Of a stretch of DNA of 7,942 nucleotides, positions 1 through 5,350 are shown one piece after another; the first letter of the stretch is position 1; every line of letters begins with the position of its first letter. Origin of the DNA: CAYUFB01 sp964444125 (GTDB taxonomy: Bacteria > Patescibacteriota > Dojkabacteria > B142 > JAFGMG01); NCBI GenBank assembly GCA_964444125.1, contig CAYUFB010000032.1:1-7942 (forward strand), written 5' to 3'. Below the pieces are notes generated by a model. That model was not told the origin of the DNA. It did no database searches and worked only from the letters and a program-made list of their open reading frames with translations. Both the position numbers and the translations under genes were made by a program.

Positions 1-1
1 A

Positions 2-169
2 TTTAAGAAAAAATTCCCTGTCGAGAAGATTGATAAATATCATTATATGAAAAGTCTTGTATATTTTGATGAAGCAGACAAAGAGCCTGATCCTGAAATG
101 CTAGTTGCCTGGGATTGGGAAGAGATAAAAAAATATTTTAGAGATTTGGTAAAAGGAGTTGATCTGTGA
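2..169 (+). CDS. AbiEii/AbiGii-type nucleotidyltransferase toxin, C-terminal end (partial)
   Basis: Open from the left edge to TGA at 167-169, giving 55 residues; the start lies outside the window. The tail reads YHYMKSLVYFDEADKEPDP, then MLVAWDWEEIKKYFRDLV. This pattern (a lysine/serine-leucine, then YFDEAxxEPDP, then a W-E-x-[IV]-K-K-[FY]-F helix) matches my memory of the C-terminus of short AbiEii-family proteins. These nucleotidyltransferases act as toxins in type IV toxin-antitoxin/abortive infection systems. The catalytic domain and any antitoxin gene would be to the left, so activity cannot be judged. The gene converges on the minus-strand transporter with only 54 bases between their stop codons, and I see no clear terminator there. 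The family call rests on a short tail and is moderately sure. Confidence 0.6.
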   Translation, partial: FKKKFPVEKIDKYHYMKSLVYFDEADKEPDPEMLVAWDWEEIKKYFRDLVKGVDL

Positions 170-223
170 ATAAAGTTTTGGATTAATTAAATAGAAATTC
201 GCTTCTCTTTTCTCCTAATGTAA

Positions 224-1087
224 TTAACTCAAAAATATTAACAATAATCCTGCAAATATGCCAAAGATGCCTATAAGTTTCTGTATGCTTAAGTTATCTT
301 TGAAAAATATCCAGGCTGCTATACTAAGTGCTGCAATTGATGCTGCATTGGCGGCATTTACATAACCTACGTTTGGTGCTTTATCTATTGCCAGATATAG
401 AAAAATGTTTAGTGAAAATGCAAAAATACCAATTATGCCAAGTATAAACAAACCGGATATTGAATTTGAAATTTTTTCTTTGTTAATCCTTATTTGAATT
501 AATGAGAAAATTGACACAAATGACATCAGATAAAATAAATAGGTAAATACATTTAGATCATGAATAAATAAATATTTTGCAGTCAAGGTCAAGAAACTAA
601 AAGCAAAGAATGCTCCAAATGTATAAATTAGCCACCTATTATCTTTGCCAAAAATTTTCTTGCCTTTTTCGTAACTTAAGACAAGTCCAAATGTGATAAT
701 CAATGCTGTGCCAATCAAACCTTTTGTAGTAATTTCGGCGTCATAGAAAATAGGTGCAAGAAATAAATTGAGTGCTCCATAGCTTTTTTGTATCATAAGA
801 CTGATACCTGGATTTGAGGCGGCCTGCATTCCTTTTATGGATAGTAAGTTGCCAAAATAACTGAAGAAAAAGCCTATTGTTAAGATAATAATTAGTTCTT
901 TGATGGTGATATCAAAGCTTGTTTCTTTTGATATAAGTATAAATAAAGCTAGAAATACAGAGGGCAAAGCAAACATTGAAAAATTTAAAACTGATGCAGG
1001 GAGCTTATAATTTTTTGCAAGTCTGACAGAAAGATACAGTGCTACTGATGAGAGAAAAGCTAGGATTGTGAGTAGTATCCAATTCAT
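224..1087 (-). CDS. EamA/DMT-family membrane transporter
   Basis: A 287-residue, very hydrophobic protein with about ten predicted membrane segments in two EamA-like halves, the usual size for drug/metabolite transporters. The first half ends near residues 85-140, where an AASNPGISLMIQKSYG segment is followed by two helices. The second half ends near 235-287 (DKAPNVGYVNAANAASIAAL, then a short FFKDNLS linker and a last helix). The alanine-rich stretch followed by a charged linker and a final helix is typical of EamA repeats. The substrate cannot be told from sequence; family members export amino acids, nucleosides and other metabolites. No Shine-Dalgarno sequence precedes the ATG. Instead the last base of a 7-nt repeat array touches it, and a TATACT hexamer in that array ends 4 nt before the ATG. 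A second, divergent EamA gene lies at 6727-7593. Confidence 0.85.
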   Translation of the reverse strand: MNWILLTILAFLSSVALYLSVRLAKNYKLPASVLNFSMFALPSVFLALFILISKETSFDITIKELIIILTIGFFFSYFGNLLSIKGMQAASNPGISLMIQKSYGALNLFLAPIFYDAEITTKGLIGTALIITFGLVLSYEKGKKIFGKDNRWLIYTFGAFFAFSFLTLTAKYLFIHDLNVFTYLFYLMSFVSIFSLIQIRINKEKISNSISGLFILGIIGIFAFSLNIFLYLAIDKAPNVGYVNAANAASIAALSIAAWIFFKDNLSIQKLIGIFGIFAGLLLIFLS

Positions 1088-1122
1088 AATGAGTATACAG
1101 CATCAAGTATTCAGCATTCAGC
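1088..1122 (-). repeat. Heptad repeat array, 5 units, facing the EamA start codon
   Basis: Read on the minus strand, this is five consecutive 7-nt units of the form RCTNNNT (two GCTGAAT, then ACTTGAT, GCTGTAT and ACTCATT). The last base sits directly before the ATG of the transporter. The junction of the last two units makes a TATACT hexamer (1092-1097) like a -10 element. It belongs to the same repeat family as the arrays at 1259, 2211, 5237, 6548 and 6684. Confidence 0.8.
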
Positions 1123-1163
1123 AAAAAATATGTAGTTCTTATGTGACTTTTATATTTGCTTGA

Positions 1164-1256
1164 TTATATATCTTTTCTCAACATATGGTAACTTCTCCAG
1201 GGGTTGAAACCAATTTTTTTGTAAAAATCTGCTAAGTTCGTGTATTCAATTAATGC
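1164..1256 (-). pseudogene. Acetyltransferase-like C-terminal remnant (tentative)
   Basis: On the minus strand, 30 codons run to TAA at 1166-1164 and read ALIEYTNLADFYKKIGFNP, then WRSYHMLRKDI. The FYKKIGF motif followed by a short strand and a charged end is the usual finish of GNAT N-acetyltransferases, where it helps form the acetyl-CoA site. No start codon or N-terminal domain exists: two bases upstream the sequence becomes heptad repeat (1259-1286), then the reductase stop. I read it as the 3' scrap of a gene otherwise lost or cut by the repeat. It is too short for a firm family call, but the coding-like composition contrasts with the surrounding spacer. Confidence 0.35.
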
Positions 1257-1258
1257 AT

Positions 1259-1286
1259 ACTGAAGGCTTGGAGCTGAAAGCTGAAG
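1259..1286 (+). repeat. Heptad repeat array, 4 units, facing the 3' end of the reductase gene
   Basis: Four 7-nt units on the plus strand: ACTGAAG, GCTTGGA, GCTGAAA and GCTGAAG. They end 3 nt before the reverse-complemented stop codon of the reductase gene (1290-1292). Orientation is opposite to the array at 1088-1122, so the two arrays in this spacer diverge. Confidence 0.7.
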
Positions 1287-1289
1287 ACA

Positions 1290-2210
1290 TCAGGGCTGAT
1301 CATAAACATTACTCAATTGATCCAAGGAGTAGCCATTACCGGTTCTATCCCAATCGATTTTTAGTTTCTCTACATTTGGTACTTGGAAATTATCGAGTTT
1401 CTCATAATCTTGCGCTTCCATCTCAAATTCAACTGAAGCTATATGTTCATCGATATGAGCTGCAGTCTCTGATTTGGTCAGTGGTAGATATCCTTTGTTT
1501 GTGATCCAATTTAAAATTATTTGATTTTGAGTTTTGTTGTATTTATCGGCGAGTTCTACAATTACAGGCCAATTTCTTTTGGCGGTATTATTTCTTCTTA
1601 GCGGTTGATATACAACAGTTAGTATGTCGTTTTTTGTGGCGTATGGGATAAGTCCTTCAGTCTCGCTTACTCTGATTTCGAAATTGTACGGCACTTCATG
1701 TGCGAAAAGTTTGTCTCCAAATCTTTCGTGATATTTCTCAAATAACTTTATATCTTGATTGGTGATGCTTGTATATTTTGACTTTCCTTTTTCAATCTGT
1801 GATTCAACCCAGTCTGAAATTTCTTCAAACGATGATCTAGCAAAGCTTCCTGCAGAAAATTGTATGCTATCAACATAATCGGTGTCTGCTATTTTGCAAA
1901 ATGCATCAACTTCACTAATTGATGAATCGAAATCTTTCCCGTCTTTAAGATAAATAGCCTGGCAGATAAAAATTTTGTCTCGATCAACTTTGGATTCTTT
2001 GATGGCATTAGCTAATATCTCTGCCGAGTATCCTTCCGAATACCACATATTGGCTTCTACATAATTAAATCCATTTTGGAGCATATAAATCAGGGCATTT
2101 TTTTGCTTTTTGGCATCTATTGTATGATCTCTTTCCATATATCCTCCAATCCCCCAAGTGCCAATGCCTATTTTGGATAGTTTCTTAGATTTGTGCTCGA
2201 AGTATTTCAT
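1290..2210 (-). CDS. Aldo/keto reductase-fold protein with degraded catalytic tetrad
   Basis: A 306-residue protein, normal length for the aldo/keto reductase (AKR) superfamily of NAD(P)H-dependent (beta/alpha)8-barrel oxidoreductases. Family landmarks are visible: KIGIGTWGIGG at 13-23, GFNYVEANMWYSEGYSAE at 47-64, DYVDSIQF at 111-118, YQPLRR at 201-206, and a cofactor-end segment PLTKSETAAHIDEHI at 243-257 that keeps K246 and S247. Aligned by eye to the AKR tetrad Asp-Tyr-Lys-His, only the Tyr remains (Y57). The Asp position is E52, the Lys position is A85 and the His position is S119. The protein may bind a nucleotide cofactor but is not expected to work as a normal AKR, so I do not assign a substrate. 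The ATG follows directly on a heptad array, and another array lies 3 nt past the stop, so the gene is bracketed. It may be monocistronic. Confidence 0.82.
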   Translation of the reverse strand: MKYFEHKSKKLSKIGIGTWGIGGYMERDHTIDAKKQKNALIYMLQNGFNYVEANMWYSEGYSAEILANAIKESKVDRDKIFICQAIYLKDGKDFDSSISEVDAFCKIADTDYVDSIQFSAGSFARSSFEEISDWVESQIEKGKSKYTSITNQDIKLFEKYHERFGDKLFAHEVPYNFEIRVSETEGLIPYATKNDILTVVYQPLRRNNTAKRNWPVIVELADKYNKTQNQIILNWITNKGYLPLTKSETAAHIDEHIASVEFEMEAQDYEKLDNFQVPNVEKLKIDWDRTGNGYSLDQLSNVYDQP

Positions 2211-2287
2211 TTAGAGTTTTGAGTAATAAGTATCAAGTATACAGCTAATAGCTTTAAGCATTCAGCATTCAGTTTTCAGTATTCAGT
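2211..2287 (-). repeat. Heptad repeat array, 11 units, abutting the reductase start codon
   Basis: On the minus strand, eleven in-phase 7-nt units start with ACTGAAT and drift through GCTTAAA and ACTTGAT to ACTCTAA. The next base is the A of the ATG at 2210. Unit junctions create a TATACT (2236-2241), a plausible -10 element 25 nt before the ATG. One further unit (ACTAAAT, 2310-2316) lies beyond a hairpin at 2293-2305, as if the hairpin had split the array. Confidence 0.85.
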
Positions 2288-2292
2288 TTTCC

Positions 2293-2305
2293 CCGCCTTT
2301 GGCGG
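2293..2305. repeat. Small GC hairpin CCGCC-TTT-GGCGG
   Basis: A perfect 5-bp inverted repeat with a 3-nt loop in an otherwise AT-rich spacer. Related GCC-ANA-GGC hairpins occur at 5207-5221 and 5339-5349. No T-run follows, so it is not a standard terminator. Confidence 0.6.
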
Positions 2306-2421
2306 AAGTATTTAGTATATTTACCAAAAGTCTATTTGATTATATTAAAAGGGATAAATTTTTGTGAATTTTTTCAAAACTTAAAAATTACTAATCTTCT
2401 TACTTTTTTATGACTAAAAAA

Positions 2422-2522
2422 GTAACAAAAAAGTCCCGAAACCAATCAAAAGCCTTCCCTTCTCCACCTTTCATTATGTCTCCACTGGCATTGATTGATT
2501 TTCGGACTTCCGGATTTGTTAC
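2422..2522. repeat. Imperfect long inverted repeat (hairpin, about 40-nt loop)
   Basis: GTAACAAA at 2422-2429 pairs perfectly with 2515-2522. The next 19 bases, 2431-2449, are a close reverse complement of 2491-2509 (AAGTCC and CAATCAA ends conserved, a few internal mismatches). An AT hairpin with an 11-bp perfect stem and TGAC loop (2400-2410/2415-2425) overlaps its left side, so alternative folds are possible. Confidence 0.55.
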
Positions 2523-2585
2523 CAGCAAGATTGATATAACAAAAAGGAAATTTTTGGTTATGTATCTTTACCCATAACTGGGGGT

Positions 2586-2653
2586 GTGGGGGGATCAACT
2601 TCACAAAATCTTCTTTAAAAGCATTGTTCTATATAGAAATTTGATCCTCCCAC
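2586..2653. repeat. Inverted repeat GTGGGGGGATCAA / TTGATCCTCCCAC
   Basis: The 13-nt arms 2586-2598 and 2641-2653 match at 12 of 13 positions, with a 42-nt loop. Within the loop is a perfect 12-nt palindrome TTCTATATAGAA at 2627-2638. It forms the second large hairpin of the 2395-2753 element. Confidence 0.55.
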
Positions 2654-2658
2654 GTTTT

Positions 2659-2706
2659 CCTGCCTGCCGACAGGCAGGTTGTGATACTTTCCTGCCCGAC
2701 TGGCAG
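2659..2706. repeat. GC-rich CCTGCC palindrome cluster
   Basis: CCTGCCTG at 2659-2666 pairs perfectly with CAGGCAGG at 2671-2678 across a CCGA loop. CTGCC at 2692-2696 pairs with GGCAG at 2702-2706. Further CCTGCC/GGGCGG fragments continue to 2731. The composition is sharply GC-rich against the background. A similar CCTGCCTT/AAGGCAGG hairpin is at 6649-6679. Confidence 0.65.
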
Positions 2707-2831
2707 CCTGCCTGGCCTTGGACAGGGCGGGTTGACACCAAAAAGTAAGAAGAAATTTCTAGTTCTTTGAATTTATATTGAAAAAGTTATAAAAGAACTA
2801 AGAGTATGCTAATTGCAATGTTCAGATAAAC

Positions 2832-2860
2832 TTGACTCACATCCTCCTATAGTGAATAAT
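2832..2860 (+). promoter_or_regulatory. Sigma-70-like promoter for the plus-strand membrane protein gene
   Basis: TTGACT (2832-2837) and AATAAT (2855-2860) are separated by exactly 17 bp and each match the -35 and -10 consensus at five of six bases. The expected start near 2867 leaves a leader of roughly 23 nt with no Shine-Dalgarno sequence before the ATG at 2890. Confidence 0.5.
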
Positions 2861-2889
2861 TAAATTAATCATTTATTAATACTTAAATA

Positions 2890-4068
2890 ATGGGTCGAAG
2901 AATTCTCACATTGCTAGCTTTTCTAATTTTTCTATTATCAATAGGTATTATTGCAGTAGTTGCTTATATGTATCTGACAAAGGATGATGATAAAAAGGCT
3001 GAGGATACGAAACAAGAAGAGGTCGTGGAAGTCACTCCTTCAAATCTGTTTATGATTGCAAATTGTAAATTTTTTGAAATAGACTCTCAAACTGGTATTA
3101 GCACCGAAATTAATTTGACAAATAATACTGAAGTTGAGTGTTTCGAAAAGAAGATTTTTAGAAATGATTATCAAATAATCATGCCCTCTAATGCTGACAG
3201 GATAAAAGATACAATAGATCCAGCTAGTTTATTTTTGGCAAATTTTGAAAATAACACAATTGAGGAGATTGAATATGATCTAGATCAAGCTCCAATTGCA
3301 GTTTATAGTTCCGAAAATAACAAGATATACACATACGTAGATGAAGAAGGAATATATGAAGGAACAATAGCTGACCCTCTTAATAAATTAATTATGGCTA
3401 GAGAAACTCATATTGTTGGCAGAGGTGGAGTATATCTAGATGATTATGCTTTAAGACTGAGTCCGAATCAGTCAAAATTACTTTTTGTCGATACTATTTC
3501 TCAATCAAAAACAGTAACAGAGCCGTATAAATCTATTCAAGTTTTAGATCTTGAAGGAAATGTTGAATTTAGCACATCAGGCACATTTGCCAAGTGGATT
3601 GATGATAGTCAAATTATTTATTTAGATACAAGCACTTCAAGTCCAACTTTTGGCAAAGTTGTGGCATTGGATTTGTCGAATCAGGAAACGACAATACTTC
3701 CACTTGTCAGTAACATCTACCACATTGATGTAAATACCGATCTTAAATCGGTCTCTATTGGATATTTTGCTCAAGGTGACGATTTCGAGGCTGATAATTT
3801 GATGATCAATGTGTATGATGCGAAAAATTGGATGCTTAGAGACCAATTAGCCAAAAACTATGCATATTCCTATATCTTGAATAATTCAAGTTATGTAACT
3901 AAAGGAGTCAGAGATTGTGAGGGTGAGCTTGAAGCAGTATTTGCTTGTCCAATGGATGGTGATACAGGTATATATGAGATGGAAGTCGTGCTTTATAATT
4001 TCACTACATCAACAGAGAATGAGATTCTGACATTTGATGATCCTGAAATGCCTGTTTGGATGGATTGA
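2890..4068 (+). CDS. Membrane-anchored protein with large beta-rich extracytoplasmic domain, function unknown
   Basis: 392 residues. A short basic start (MGRR) and one hydrophobic helix at about 5-29 are followed by a highly charged linker (31-48) and a long soluble domain, so it is likely an N-terminal anchor with the rest outside. There is no lipobox cysteine. The domain is acidic, rich in strands and asparagine, and carries loosely repeated strand-turn units such as KLLFVDTI, IQVLDLEGN, QIIYLDTST and VVALDLSN, like those of WD40/TolB-type beta-propellers. Its four cysteines fall as C59 and C84 near the start and C343 and C353 near the end, placed to close a ring by disulfides; that is inference. 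No catalytic motif is evident. It has its own promoter, is the only complete plus-strand gene, and converges on the next gene with 15 bases between stops. I do not recognise a named family. Confidence 0.75.
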   Translation: MGRRILTLLAFLIFLLSIGIIAVVAYMYLTKDDDKKAEDTKQEEVVEVTPSNLFMIANCKFFEIDSQTGISTEINLTNNTEVECFEKKIFRNDYQIIMPSNADRIKDTIDPASLFLANFENNTIEEIEYDLDQAPIAVYSSENNKIYTYVDEEGIYEGTIADPLNKLIMARETHIVGRGGVYLDDYALRLSPNQSKLLFVDTISQSKTVTEPYKSIQVLDLEGNVEFSTSGTFAKWIDDSQIIYLDTSTSSPTFGKVVALDLSNQETTILPLVSNIYHIDVNTDLKSVSIGYFAQGDDFEADNLMINVYDAKNWMLRDQLAKNYAYSYILNNSSYVTKGVRDCEGELEAVFACPMDGDTGIYEMEVVLYNFTTSTENEILTFDDPEMPVWMD

Positions 4069-4083
4069 ATTTAAATTTGTGAG

Positions 4084-4456
4084 TTATTTATCTTTGAATT
4101 GATTAATAGCTTCTTGGACTACAGAAGTGATGTCTGAATCGTCAGTATATTTAATCACTGGTCCAAGAACTGTCAAAAAACTTGAGGCTGGTTTTTCAGA
4201 TTTATAAATTGAAATTATTGATTTGTCAAAAGCATCCGCCCACCCTAGTTCAATACCCATGCCTGTTGATGGGAAACTTGCTTCTGCAAGAACTAAATCA
4301 CAGTTTTTGATTATCTCTTTCGTGCTTCCCGGAGTTGTTGTAACTTCATATAGGTAATAGATGTCGTGCTTTTTATTTAGACTACAATTTTTGCAATGGT
4401 TTGTAGAGCTCATTTATGAAATCGTATTTTGAGGAATGCGCGAGGTATATTTTCAT
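4084..4456 (-). CDS. Nucleoside 2-deoxyribosyltransferase-like protein, interrupted by a frameshift
   Basis: The downstream frame (ATG at 4413, 109 residues) holds CDLVLAEASFPSTGMGIELG, the core of the nucleoside 2-deoxyribosyltransferase fold; E55 of GIELGWA is the expected nucleophile. These enzymes cleave or transfer the deoxyribose-base bond in nucleotide salvage or clean-up. That frame lacks the family's N-terminal strand, and a stop lies just before its ATG. The missing part is found upstream in another frame: ATG at 4456 reads MKIYLAHSSKYDFINELY, then KPLQKL, and stops at 4384-4382. Dropping one A from the five-A run (T5 at 4388-4392 on the plus strand) joins the two into a 123-residue protein, with the nucleophile at about E69. 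A promoter sits just upstream of 4456, supporting that start. This is either a recent real frameshift or an assembly error. As it stands, a full protein is not made without slippage. Confidence 0.75.
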
Positions 4457-4477
4457 GGTTGCATCTTTATAAAAGAA

Positions 4478-4506
4478 TTTATATTCTTATTTCGGAATTC
4501 TACCAA
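4478..4506 (-). promoter_or_regulatory. Sigma-70-like promoter for the deoxyribosyltransferase-like gene
   Basis: On the minus strand, TTGGTA (4506-4501) and TATAAA (4483-4478) are separated by 17 bp. The expected start is near 4471, about 15 nt before the ATG at 4456, which favours that upstream start over the one at 4413. The -35 match is only four of six. Confidence 0.4.
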
Positions 4507-4533
4507 GAAATCTAATTGAAATCTATTTTTTGA

Positions 4534-5058
4534 TTAGTCTAGGTCGAAGCCTATTGGTTTGTCCTCGTTCGTGCTCGTATCGGGAAAGAGCAATCTATTT
4601 ACTATTTCATATATCTCAATTAATGTTTTCTTGTCATGCTTCACATCTCGTTCTAATGCTTCGATTCTTTCAAGTAATTCGGTATTCGTAGATATCAATT
4701 GACGTAAACGAACGAAAGTTCTTACGATCAGTATGCTTATTTCCACAGCCTTTTTGCTTTTTAAAACACTTGCGAGCATCGCTACACCGTGTTCGGTAAA
4801 AGCTTTTGGGTGGGTTGTGGAGTACTTTAGCTTGGTGAACCGGTCGCAATTTGCGACCACATATTCATACTCTTCCTTTTTCAGAGTAAACATAAAATCC
4901 GAAGGGAATCTATCTATGTTCCTTTTGACCTGCTCGTTGAGTCTTTTGGTTTCTACTTCGTATAGTTTTGCTATGTCTTGATCTAATATTACCTTCTGAC
5001 CTCTGATAATAATAATTTTGTCAATAACTTTCTCTTCAGGGATTATTAGTTTATTCAT
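4534..5058 (-). CDS. ORF6N-domain (phage antirepressor-like) DNA-binding protein
   Basis: 174 residues. Residues 17-62 (IIRGQKVILDQDIAKLYEVE, then TKRLNEQVKRNIDRFP and DFMFTLKKEE) and 84-120 (PKAFTEHGVAMLASVLKSKK, then AVEISILIVRTFVRLRQL) are a clear ORF6N domain, found in phage antirepressors and chromosomal relatives and thought to bind DNA. A charged, probably coiled-coil region covers about 121-155, and the tail is acidic. The stretch between the two conserved halves (66-82, YVVANCDRFTKLKYS) is the variable part. Its DNA contains a perfect 17-nt odd palindrome (4842-4858) that recurs, with flanking similarity, in the spacer upstream of this gene. Such genes are common in mobile and accessory regions. 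No Shine-Dalgarno sequence is seen before the ATG. The target is unknown. Confidence 0.88.
   Translation of the reverse strand: MNKLIIPEEKVIDKIIIIRGQKVILDQDIAKLYEVETKRLNEQVKRNIDRFPSDFMFTLKKEEYEYVVANCDRFTKLKYSTTHPKAFTEHGVAMLASVLKSKKAVEISILIVRTFVRLRQLISTNTELLERIEALERDVKHDKKTLIEIYEIVNRLLFPDTSTNEDKPIGFDLD
4842..4858. repeat. GGTCGCAA-T-TTGCGACC palindrome inside the ORF6N gene
   Basis: The 8-nt arms are perfect around one central base, and the palindrome lies in the codons for residues 67-73 of the ORF6N protein. The minus-strand sequence from here on (about 40 nt) matches the spacer copy at 5178-5139 at 33 of 40 positions, with mostly transitions. Confidence 0.7.
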
Positions 5059-5138
5059 ATTATTTATGGGTTATTTAAGATGATTGACTATACCAAATAA
5101 TTCTTAAATATTTCTGAAATGTGTGTTATATGGAATAT

Positions 5139-5221
5139 TGAAGTGCTTTGGTTTGATAAACCGGTCGCAAATTGCGACTTCAAGTTTGAAGATCTTATAT
5201 TTATATTATGCCAAAGGCATA
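5139..5221 (-). repeat. ORF6N-like repeat module, copy A
   Basis: Contains the palindrome GTCGCAA-A-TTGCGAC (5164-5178). Read on the minus strand in one frame it gives VAICDRFIKPKHFNIP, parallel to VANCDRFTKLKY in the neighbouring ORF6N protein, so this is a partial duplicate of that gene's variable region. On its other side the plus-strand sequence from GGTCGCAA to a TATGCC-AAA-GGCATA hairpin (5207-5221) is a diverged direct repeat of copy B at 5295-5350 (CTTCAAGTTTGA shared exactly). The copy is therefore a mosaic. Confidence 0.55.
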
Positions 5222-5236
5222 CAAACAATGTCCATA

Positions 5237-5271
5237 ACTCATAACTCATGGCTCATAACTCATAACTCAAC
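5237..5271 (+). repeat. Heptad repeat array, 5 units, between the two ORF6N-like modules
   Basis: Five 7-nt plus-strand units, mostly ACTCATA with one GCTCATA, ending in ACTCAAC. They point toward the 3' end of the alcohol dehydrogenase gene, with copy B of the ORF6N-like module in between. Confidence 0.8.
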
Positions 5272-5287
5272 ACCCTACTCCCACCCC

Positions 5288-5349
5288 AACTTGAGGTCAC
5301 AAAATGTGACTTCAAGTTTGAGAATATCTTCTTATTACCGCCAGAGGCG
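5288..5349. repeat. ORF6N-like repeat module, copy B, with long palindrome
   Basis: Bases 5288-5318 form a 31-nt near-perfect hairpin: AACTTGA pairs with TCAAGTT and GTCACA with TGTGAC around an AAA centre, with one G-T mismatch. One minus-strand frame through it reads NLKSHFVTSSWGGSRV, which resembles the classic ORF6N segment LRSQ-TSSWGG. An AT spacer leads to a CGCC-AGA-GGCG hairpin (5339-5349) that ends one base from the dehydrogenase stop codon. No T-run follows on the minus strand, so a terminator role is uncertain. Confidence 0.55.
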
Positions 5350-5350
5350 T

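Larger units (their letters stand above)
2395..2753. repeat. 359-bp structured intergenic element with 14-bp terminal inverted repeats
   Basis: This takes up most of the gene-free gap 2211-2889. TCTTCTTACTTTTT at 2395-2408 is matched exactly by its reverse complement at 2740-2753. Between them the sequence is nearly all paired arms: an AT hairpin at 2400-2425, a long imperfect inverted repeat at 2422-2449/2491-2522, another at 2586-2598/2641-2653, and GC palindromes at 2659-2706. It has no ORF of interest and no clear target-site duplication. It could be a miniature inverted-repeat element (MITE-like), a repeat-derived structured RNA, or a composite of several small repeats. The remaining gap sequence, 2317-2394 and 2754-2831, holds nothing I recognise. 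Confidence 0.5.

Noticed and set aside
1253..1504. 83-codon plus-strand open frame
   Set aside because: Antisense to the C-terminal part of the reductase gene and beginning in repeat; composition fits a shadow frame.
2395..2753. Insertion sequence or integron attachment site
   Set aside because: No transposase or integrase coding sequence and no clear target duplication. The inverted ends are AT-rich, so only a non-autonomous element can be proposed.
4733..4981. 82-codon plus-strand open frame inside the ORF6N gene
   Set aside because: Fully antisense to a well-supported conserved domain.
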